Below, piece by piece: positions 35,804-47,800 of a stretch of DNA of 64,000 nucleotides. Each line of letters begins with the position of its first letter. Within the stretch, counting starts at the first letter, position 1. The position numbers were made by a program, and so were the translations under genes. Source of the DNA: an uncultured Methanobrevibacter sp. (GTDB lineage Archaea > Methanobacteriota > Methanobacteria > Methanobacteriales > Methanobacteriaceae); NCBI RefSeq assembly GCF_947169325.1, contig NZ_CAMVPN010000001.1, positions 80,089 through 144,088 on the forward strand, written 5' to 3'. The notes under the pieces were generated by a model, which saw only the letters and a program-made list of their open reading frames with translations, was not told the origin of the DNA and made no database searches.

Positions 35804-38800
35804 ATGAATTGGCAAAGAATCTTAATATTTTGTTTAATATTATGCATTGTCTGCTCAGTTTCTACGGTTTCTGCCGTTGATACGAGTGCGGATGATGCAA
35901 ATGATACTTTGACGACCTCAAAGGGGGAAGTTGTCGGAGTAGGTAATGAGTTGTCATTAGGTTCAAGTCCAAATGTGGAAGTTTTAGCAACAGGAGGGGG
36001 ATCATTTAAAGATTTGAATGACCTTATAAATGACCCAAATCTTGCAAGCAATCCTACAATTGACTTGCCTCAGAATTACACATACGATAACTCTAAAGAC
36101 GGCGATTATAAAAAGGGAATATTCTTTACAAAAGCAATGACCATAGACGGTCACGGCTATGCCATTGACGGAAACAATCTGGCAAGGATATTCGGTATTG
36201 GGACACGTTTCGCTAACAATCAGATAACACACCCTGGTACTGATGGTCCGGTCACTTTAAAGAATATCATATTCGTAAATGCATTCAGTAATGAAGGTAA
36301 CCAGAATGAAGGTTTTGGTGCTATAGAATTTTATGGTGATGCTAATGCGCAGAGCACTCTTTTGCTTGAAAACTGTACTTTTCTAAACAATAGGGCGCCA
36401 TGTGCTGCTGCATTGTCAATGGGATACAGTTACAATAATCTTGTAAACATTACAAATTGTACATTTGAAGGCAATACTGCTACTGTGATTGGTGGTGGAG
36501 CCATAAGACTTAGGAATAACGTAAACAATCTGAAAATCACTGACACTCTTTTCAAGAGCAATAAGGCACTGGCATCTGACAGTGGAGCAATCCATCTTGC
36601 AAGTGGTGGTGTCGGAACTTTAATCAAAAACTGTACTTTCGAATCTAATAATGCATATACAATGGCTGGAGCTCTTTCATGTTCCGTTGAAGGGTTGAAA
36701 ATTGACAATTGTTCTTTCATATCAAATTCAGCTACTCAAACCAACACAGGTCGTGCAGGAGCAGTTTACATATCCGGTCGTAATGCTTTGATAAACAATT
36801 CCAGATTTATAGACAATTATGCTACATTTAGCTCAAACGCTTACGGTGGTGGGGCTATTGAAATTGGATCTGCTGCTTTAAATACTACAATAAATTACTG
36901 TAATTTTACAGGGAATCATGCTGAAAAGAGCCATGGAGGAGCTATATCTTCTCAAAATGGTAGGGATATTACCATTAACAACACCCGTTTTGAAGAAAAT
37001 TATGCGGCCAGTGGTGGAGCTTTGTTTTTCGAAAATCCAACCAATCTTATGATGTTCAACAACACGTTCAAAAAGAATTATGTTGTTGGTCAATTCGGTG
37101 GAGCTATTCACTTCAACAGTAAATCAGAAAATGTGCATCTCTTGAATTCATCTTTCATCTCTAATACTGCTACTAAAAGCAATGCGGGTCGTGGTGGTGC
37201 GATTCGTTTTGACGGCAGTGAAAACGGTTTCAAGTACTTCTACATCTATAATGTTGATTTCATAGACAATCACGCCAGGGATGAAGGTGGAGCATTTTCA
37301 CACAACCAGAAAGGATTATACTTCTATTTTGAAAACTGTACTTTCATTAACTGTACTACAGAAAAGAGGACTAATGCATGGGGTGGTGGAATGTATTTCA
37401 ACGCTTATGACAGCAGTTTGAAAAACATTACATTTATCAACTGTTCATCCCAATCAGGTGGTTCAATGTCCATCAAATGGTCTGTAGGATGTAAATTTGA
37501 AAATATCACCATTATCAATTCATCTGCATCCGCCTACGGTGGTGCGGTCATGATATGGGATAAGGATTCTGTTTTTGCAAATGCAACTATAATTAATACT
37601 ACATGTGACAGTTATGGTGGTGCCATTGCTGTTTCAGCTAACTACGGAAGCTCTCCTGCCAGGGTGACTTTAACTGATATAAATATCACCAATTCCAAAG
37701 CGCAATATGGTGGAGCAATCTATCTGAATGGAGATTATTCCAACTTAAATAATATAAACATTACAAAGTCCTCCGCTATCAACGGTGGTGGAATAATCGT
37801 GCACAGCAGTGAGAACACTTTCACAAAAATACGATTCAACGACAGCATTGCCACTTCCAACGGTGGGGCGATGTACATCAACAGTGATCATCAGACTATC
37901 AGAAACGCCACTTTTGAAGGATGTAACGCTACCAATTGCGGTGGTGCAGTTTACATAGGCAATTACATTTACATATATGTCCACGATTCAATATTCAACA
38001 ATTCATATGCATATAACGGTGGTGCTTTCTATTATGCAGGTAGTTTAGGTACTGTGGTTTCAATTCATAATTCCACTTTCACAAACAACAATGCATCCCA
38101 CAACGGTGGTGCAGTATACTATGTTGTAGTTGATGATACAGGCAGTGACAATAAGGTAATCTATAGGGATTATAATAACTTTGATGGTGAAGGTGACAAC
38201 AGTACAGGCAGAACCACTCTTACCATGAGAAGCAGTGCTGGTTCTACATATGCAAAACGTATAGATGACTGTTATTTCAAAAACAACAATGATTATAAAT
38301 TTACAATGGCCGCCAGCAGCGCTACCGATACTGTGCTTGGTATTGTAACCATATCCAGTCCGCAGGATCCAAATTCACGCTCCTTTAGAGTTGTTGTAAA
38401 TATCACTCAGGGAAATCGGCTAGTCACTCAATTGATTTTAAGCACTCCTTTGGATTATCAGAATTACTTCAGGCCTGCCGAAAAACGTTTCATTATAAGT
38501 ACCAGGGAAAACCTGACAAAAGATACAGAATATAATGTGAGCGTAGGTTTTGAAGATAACACCTACCTGTACAAGGAAGCCAAATCCAGCTTTAAGACCG
38601 CTAATGTTTTCGCGTACGGTGATTTTAAAATCCTTCAGCGTTTAATAAACGAGGCAATTGCAGGCAATGGAATAGTCACATTGGAAAGGGATTATATTTT
38701 CACTGCAGCTGAAGACTGGGGAACTATGGTAAATTTCCCTGATGACTGGTGCATGAACATTACCAGTTCAATTACAATCAACGGTCAGGGAAACAGTATT

Positions 38801-41800
38801 GATGCGCTTGGATATTCCAGAATATTCAACATTACCGGCGCAAATGTCGTAATAAACAATGTCAAGCTTGTCAACGGTAATACAAGCGGAATATACAATG
38901 ATGCTATTTTACACCAAGGTAAAACCAAAGCATATGGTGACGGTATTCAAAAAGGTGGAGCAATATTCTGGGCAGGTGAAAATGGTGTCTTAAACAACAC
39001 TGATGTTCTTGATAACTTTGCTGAATACGGTGCAGGCATATTCTACAATTCAACAGCTTCAAACTGTAAAATCGCTAATTCATCATTCTCCAATAACAGG
39101 GCTACCAAAAGCGGTGGAGCTATTGAATGTAATGCCACTAAAATGAACCTTACAAACACAATATTCGAATCCAATTATGCTCAAAACGGATCTGCATTAT
39201 GCAGGGAATCCGGCGCCACAGGTGGTTTCGGTTACAACAACACTTTCATCAGAAACCAGGCTGAGATTGCAGGTGCGGCTCTTGCATGGATGAAAGCCGA
39301 AAACATCTACATCAACAATTACACATTCATCGACAACACTGCAGGATTCAGTGGGGGTGCAATCTATGTTGGTGAAGACAGTACAAACTGTACTGTGGCT
39401 TACAGCCGTTTCAGCGGAAATAATGTCACATCTTCAAGTAATGGACACGGTGGTGCTATTGAATGGTATGCTGATACTGGTAACGTCATAAATTCCACAT
39501 TTGTAAACAACAATGCGCCTACCGGCGGTGCAATCTATGTGGGCGGTGCATCAGGCCACATCAACATCACCCAATCAGGATTCCTGAGAAATCATGCGAT
39601 TCTCTCAGGTGGGGCAATTGACCTTGTAGCATCTTCAGTTACCGTAAACAACAGTTACTTCAGGGAAAACACAGCTTCAAACGGTGGAGCAATATTCGTT
39701 GGTGGAACAGGTGAAAACAACTTCATCAACGCTTCATATTTCACAGACAACAACGCAACCAACGGTCGTGGTGGAGCTATCAACTGGAACGCTTCCGCTG
39801 GCCAGATTTATGACACAAACTTCACACGAAACCATGCTGACTATGGTGGTGCGGTATATATTGGAGGAAGTTCAGACAACAGTAAAATCGTCAATGTGAG
39901 ATTCACCAAAAACAACGCCACATATAATGGTGGTGCTATAGACTGGAACGCTACCGGAGGTAAGCTTTACAACACTACCTTCATTTCAAACTATGCAGGC
40001 GAATACGGTGCAGCATTATGTAGGGAATCAGGAGCTACCGGTGGAGGAGGTAAAAACAACACCTTCATTTCAAACCATGCTGGAATTGCCGGTGCTGCCT
40101 TAGGATGGATAAATGTAAACAAAATATCAATTGATAACTACACATTCATTGACAACACTGCTGATAGGAGCGGTGGAGCAATCTATATCGGTGCAGGCAG
40201 TGACAACTGTAACATAATCAACTGTACCTTCCGCGGTAATAACGTCACCAATTTAACAGGAGGACACGGGGGTGCTGTTGATATAGTTGCAGACAATGCT
40301 ACAATCAAGAACTCCAATTTCACAAACAACAATGCATTCTATGGTGGAGCTGTCTTTGTCGGAAGCGCATCAGGTAACACAAACATCACAAACGTAACAT
40401 TCACAAGAAACAATGCAAATGTGGATGGTGGAGCCATAAACCTGCAGGCATCAGGTGTAAGGTTAAATGACACCAGATTCCACTCAAACAATGCTTTAAG
40501 AAACGGTGGTGCCCTATATGTTGGCGGTGAAGGTACAACCAATGTGATTTATAATTCCACATTTGAGGATAACAGGGCAGAAAATAACGGTGGAGCAGTC
40601 TATTGGCGTGCACATGCGGGCCATATCGCATATTCAAACTTCACAAACTGGAACACTGCAATAAATGGTGGTGCAATATATCTTAATGGAGTTTCAAGCA
40701 ACACCAACATCACTCATGTAATCTTCAGAAATAACTATGCATACAAAAACGGTGGTGCAATCGACTGTAATTCCACCAGAATGAATCTCTCATATACATT
40801 ATTCGAATCCAATTGGGCTGATGAGTATGGTGCTGCTTTATGCAGGGAAAAAGGAGCTACAAGCGGTTTCGGTGAATACAACAACTTCACTTCAAATTAC
40901 GCAGGCATTGCAGGTGCCGCTTTGGCATGGCTTGATGTGGAAAACATCAACATCAACCACTACCGCTTCACAGACAACATTGCAAATCAAAACGGTGGTG
41001 CCATTTATGCCAGTGTGGGCAGTAACAACTTCACAGTAAATAACTGTGTTTTCACAGGAAACAACGTGACAAATGACACTGCAGGCCACGGTGGTGCAAT
41101 CGACATAGATTCAGATAATAACACAATCAAAAACTCCAATTTCACAAACAACAATGCATTTGATGGAGGTGCCCTGCATATTGGAAGTGCTTCAGGTCAC
41201 ACCAACATCACAAATGTAATATTTACCAAAAACGGAGCTCTAAATGATGGTGGAGCTATCAATCTGGATGCATCTGGTGTAAGATTAAACGACACCAAAT
41301 TCTACAACAACACTGCTGTTAAGAATGGTGGCGCTCTTTATGTCGGTGGTGTGGGCACTACAAATACCATTAACAACACTCTCTTTGACAACAACAAAGC
41401 GGGAAGCCGTGGGGGAGCTATTGACTGGCTGGCCAAAAAAGGTGAAATAACCTATTCCAACTTTACCAGAAACTCCGCTGAATCAGGTGGTGCAATATTT
41501 TTAAACGGCCAATCAAGTGAAAGCGTACTGTCCCATCTGATATTTGAAAACAACGCAGCAACTAAAAACGGTGGAGCAATTGACTGTAACGCAACTCTTG
41601 TAAATCTTACACATACCAAATTCGCCTCAAATACTGCTGAGTTTGGAGGGGCTTTATGCAGAGAATCAGGGGCTAAAGGAGGATTTGGTGTAAACAACAC
41701 ATTCGATAAAAACCACGCTACCAAATCAGGTGCGGCTCTTGCATGGTTAGGTGTTGAAAACATCAAAATCAACAACTATACATTTACAAACAACACTGCA

Positions 41801-44800
41801 GATTACAGCGGTGGTGCAATCTTTGTGGGTCCTGGAAGTGACAACTGTCAAGTGCATAACTGTACATTTGATGAAAACTACATCTCCAATGCTATCAGCG
41901 GTCGTGGAGGAGCTATTGACTGGATTGGAAACAACGGTACAGTCAAGAACACTACCTTCAACAAATGTATCTCCATAAATGCAGGTGCAATATATGTTGA
42001 TGAGAAATCAGACAACTTCACAGTTAAAAATTCGACTTTTACAGAATGTAATTCCCTCACCAACGGTGGAGCTCTTGTATTGAACGGTGATAATGTCACA
42101 GTCTACAATTCTACTTTCATTTCCTGTTCAGGTAATGATTATGGTGGTGCAATAGCAGGTTTCACCTCCAACAACGGCAATATCACTGACTGTTACTTCA
42201 AATATAATACAGTTGGAATCCGTATCAGTCCGCAAGGAGTCTATTATGGTGAAGGTGGAGCAATATATTGGGAAAACTCCAAAAACCTGACAGTTAAAGA
42301 TTCAAGATTCAAATCCAATGCCGCACACCTCTCAGGAGGTTCAATATCTGCCAATAACTGTAGCGATTCAGTGGTATGCAACATCACAACTCAGGATGAA
42401 ACAGCATTCAGAAACGGAGGATCTGTGGCATGGCTTAACTCCAACAATGTAACAATCAAGAACAGCACATTCAACGATTCCGGTGCCAACTATAATGGAG
42501 GATCACTCTATATGGCTGGCGTCAACGCTACAATCAAGGATACTCTTGTAAATTACACATGGGCATCCTGGGGCCGTGGTGGAGGACTCTATGTTGATGG
42601 AAACGTCACATTAAACAACGTGACATTCAACGACACTCACGGTGATGAGGACAATGCAACTGCAATATATTTCAAATCAGGAATATCAAATATATTAAAT
42701 TCCAAATTTGCCAATTCATTTAACTCAATCGGAATTGCTCCAAAAGCTAATGTAACAATTAAGGGAACCAACCTTACAGCGGACGACCCGAACAAAACAC
42801 TTAAGTATCTTGAGGATAATTCCACTGTTGGGGTCGAAAAGACAAAATACGCCATATGGAACGACGGTGAGCTCTATCTTGAGAAGAACAACTTCGATTA
42901 TGTGATTTTCAACAACGGAACAATAACATCCAAAACATATCTGGATGTATTATATAATCAGACCTGGAACGTAACATGGAATGAGACATTCACATTCAGG
43001 GCAAACATTACAGATGACAACAACAACTCAATCATTTCAGTAAAATCCCTGAAAACCTGGAACAATCACGACATGGGCGGAACATTCAACATGTCCTACA
43101 ACCAAAGGAAGCTCAACACATACTTCCAGGACGTATTCATAATTTACGGAAGCGATGCGGGACTGGCCAACTGTGTCAACAGGTCAGGTACGATAAGAGT
43201 CAAAATGCCAGTGTATCTAAGTTTGACAGCTGATGCCACAAATCCTGACCATGTGGTAATCACAGCAACATTGACTCCGCAATATAAGAGCAACCATACA
43301 ATAACAGACAAGTTCGTCTATTTCAAATTAGGTAGTTTAACCTTCTCAGGTCCAATATCTTCTCAATATCCTAAAAACTGGACAATAAGCAGATCCCAAT
43401 GGGAATTGGCAAATCTTGCTGCAGGAACTCATATGGTAACTGCAGAGTTCAAGGAAGATGACTACCACCTGGGAGTTGAAAACTGGACAACATTCGATGT
43501 CCACTTCCGTGAATCATGGATAAGGGTTGCAATTGCAAACATCAACTATGGTGAAACCGCCACAGCATTGATTACCACAAACTCAAATGCAACAGTGAAC
43601 TTCACTTTCCATGGAAGAAACATAGTCATTCCGGTTACAATGACCAAAAACCCAACTACCGGATACTATGAAGGAAGAGTAGATACAACAGTTGCAGAAT
43701 ACATAACAACTGGATTGCATGACGTTGACGTGGTTCTCGCTGAAAACGAATATTATGCATTCAACACCAACAGGACATCCTTCGAGGTTCGCAAGCTCAA
43801 CACAACAGTTGGCGCAACAAGAATTGCAGTGATTCAGGTTGGTGACAAACAGGTAATCACAGTTACTGTGCATGACACATATGCTCCTAAAAACCCTACA
43901 GGTTTTGTCAACATCGCTATAGGTGGTGAAACACACTACAAGAAATTGGACGCTAACGGTCAGGCAACACTGAATATCTATGATCTTGCCAAAGGCGAGT
44001 ACAATAATTATGAAGTTGAATATGAAGGTGACGGCATATTTAATGGAAATTCCACAAAGGTATCATTCAGGGTCGATGGTGACGATGACTATAACATAAC
44101 AGTTAAAGTCAATGATGTAAAACTCGGTGAAAATGCCACTATTTACATCGTCTTACCTATATCAGTCACTAACAATTTGACTGTTTTTGTCAATAATACA
44201 AAATATGAAAATGTGACTGTAAAAGATGGTCTGGCTATTGTCAATGTCAACACTACTGTATTGAACAATCCTGGAAGATATGTTGTCAATGTAACCTATC
44301 CTGGAGATTCAGTTTACGCTTTAAAACAAAATAACGGCAATAAATTCAATGTCACTGCAACTGATGACTGGACACTCAACCTCAATGTTGTCTCACGCCC
44401 ATACGGTGAAAACACAGTATTTACAGTAACACTTCCTGGCAATGTTGCAACCAAAATGGTGAACCTGACAGTCGACGGTGAATACCATCCGGTCAGCATA
44501 AACAATGCCGGTGTGGGCACACTGACACTGAACAACCTCTCCGGAGGATTGCATAGTGTAGTTGCAAACTACACTGGTGATGCTAGGTACGTTACAAAAA
44601 CAAATTCAACCAAATTCCTGGTTGAACGGGCAGCATCCACAGTGACACTGACACAAAACGCAAACGGTGATGTGATTGCTACCGTGCTTCCGACCAACGT
44701 TACCGGAACAGTGACATTCTTTGTCAATGAAAGAAACTACACAGTCAATCTGGTTAGAAACGTGGCAACATTGAATAGGAACAACCTGACAATCGGAAAC

Positions 44801-47800
44801 AATTCAATTGCAGTGGTTTACAATGGGGACATCAACTTCACTTCATCCAAAAACTCCACTAAATTCCCGATTGCCAAAAATCCAGCTCTTGTAAATGTGA
44901 CTGCAACAAACGAGACTTACGGCAAGGATTCAACAATAACTGTAAAAGTTCCTACAGCCCAAAAAGGCTATGTGACAATAACAGTCAATGACACTCTTAT
45001 AAACACAACAGTTAAAATTGAAAATGGTGAAGCCAAATTTGATGTTGGAGACTTAGGAGTCGGCAGATACATCGTCAATGTAACTTACCTTGGTGATGAT
45101 TCACACACAACCGAGAAGAACTTCACTTACTTCAACATTACAAAAGCAACATTAACACCGGTCATTATTGCTCAAAACGTTACAGTCGAAGAGAATGCAA
45201 GCTTTGTAATATCCGTAAACGATGATTTCAAAGGTAAGGTCAAAATCAGCGTAATTGGAGGAACAACCCATTATGATGATGGCTTGCAATCCCTGATTTA
45301 CATCAACAAATTGCCAAAAGGCACATACACTGCCAATGTGACATTCTACGGTGATAACAACTACACAGATAAATCAGTATTGGTTGACTTCAACGTATCT
45401 GCAGTAGAGCCTACAATCAACGTAACAATCGCTGATGCAACATATCCTCATGATACAAACGCAATCGTTAAGGTATCCGGCTATGCAAACGGTACTGTTG
45501 AAATCAAAGTTGGAGAAAACACATACACAAGGCAAATACACAACGGTGAAGTTACAATTCCTATAACTGGTCTTGATGCAGGTCTTAAAGAGGCATCTGT
45601 AAAATTCACAAGCGCTGATGACTATAATACCAATGTAAATACAACATATAAATTCTTCATTAATCAAACAGATTCCCATATAGACATCAACGTAACTCCT
45701 GAATCCGGTTTACAATCAGGTGATGATGTAATACTCAACATTACCGTATCCTGTACAGGAGACGTAATAGTATATGTGGACGGCAAGGAAAATAAGGATG
45801 TTCTTTCAAATAACAGAATTGTTCTTAACAAAAACGACTTAAGCGTTGGAGACCACACTGTTGTTGTCTACTATCCAGGGGACACCAACTACAGAAGCTC
45901 ATCCGCTTCCCATACATTCACCGTCGGAAAACATGATTCCAAAGTAAACGTAACTGTTGATTCTACAGTTCCATACAATGAAGTTGTTGAAATTACTGTA
46001 GAAACTCCTAAAGCCCAAACAGGCTATGTGACAATCACAGTAAACAGCAGAAACTACACTGCAAAACTTAAAGACGGTGTGGCAAAGTTCAACGTCACAG
46101 GCCTGAAAGTCGACAAATACACTGTAAACGTAACCTATGAAGGAAATGAAAACTACACTGTCAAGGACAATTCAACAAAATTCGAAGTAACTCAAATCAG
46201 CTTAAAAGCAACAGTAATTGGAGTCAATGTGACCGATGCAATGAATTCAACATTCGTAATCTCCGTTCCGGATGATTATGAAGGCCAGCTCACAATCACA
46301 GTCGATGGTGAAACATACACAGGCAATGCAGATTCAATAATTCAAATGACTAAACTCACAGTCGGTGAAAAGACAGCTCATGTGGTATTTGCAGACGACA
46401 ACAACTACAAAGGCACAGCATTTGACGTGACATTCAACATAACAAAATCCGAAAATGCTCTTCCTGTAACAACTGTAGTCAACAGCACAACAGTAGTCGT
46501 TACAGTGCCTGAAAACGTAACCGGAAACGTTACTGTGGTTCTTCCAAACGGAACCAACAAGACTGTTGTCATTAAAAACGGCAGTGCAATAGTAACCCTT
46601 GAAAACATGACTCCTGGTGAAAACAACATTACTGTAATATATACTGACGGAAACAATACAATAACAACAAATGCAACCGTAACAATTCCAAAATACGATT
46701 CAGACATGAAAGTAATCGTCAGTGAAGCCAAAGCAGGAGGCAATGCAACTGTAACAGTTGAAGTTCCTGTAAATGCAACAGGTACAATAACAGTTACAAT
46801 CGACGGTAAAACCTACACAACAGACAACATTATCTCCGGTAAGGCAACAATTACAATTGAAAACCTAACTGCTGGAAACAAAACATTGATAGTTGAATAC
46901 TCAGGTAATGCAAACTACACTGCAAACTACACCTTGGCCAACTTCACAGTAGCGCCAGGCAAGGTCGAATCTGAAATCATTGTTGTTGATCATGGTAACG
47001 GCACTGTTGTTGTGGTTATTGGTGATAATGCAACCGGTAATGTGACTATCAAGGTCGGTGATAAGGAGTTCAATGCTACTGTGGTTAACGGTACTGCTAT
47101 TGTTAATGTGACCAATGTGACTCCGGGTATTCATGAGGTTGAAGTGATTTATTCAGGTGACGGCAATCATACCAATGCTACCGCTAATGCTAACATTACT
47201 GCTCCTAAGTATGACTCAGAAATCAAAGTTGAAATTACTGAGGTTAAAGCTGGTGAACCTACAACAGTAACAGTTTATGTGCCAGTAAACGCAACAGGTA
47301 CTGTGACAGTGACAATTGACGGTAAAACTTACGCTACTGACAACATTACTGATGGTAAAGCGGTAATCACAACCGATAACCTGACTGCTGGACCAAAAAC
47401 CGTAATTGTGGAATACTCCGGTGATGGAAACTATTCAGCTAACTACACAGTTGAAAACTTCACTGTTGCAGGAGGCAAGGTTGAATCTGAAATCATTGTT
47501 GTTGATCATGGTAATGGCACTGTTGTTGTGGTTATTGGTGATAATGCGACCGGTAATGTGACTATTAAAGTCGGTGATAAGGAGTTCAATGCTACTGTGG
47601 TTAACGGTACTGCTGTCGTTAATGTCGATAATGTGACTCCGGGTATTCATGAGGTTGAAGTGATTTATTCAGGTGACGGCAATCATACCAATGCTACCGC
47701 TAATGCTAACATTACTGCTCCTAGGTATGATTCACAGATGAACGTTACTGTTGGTGAAGCCAAAGAGGGTGAGCCTATTGTAATTACTGTTGAAGTTCCT

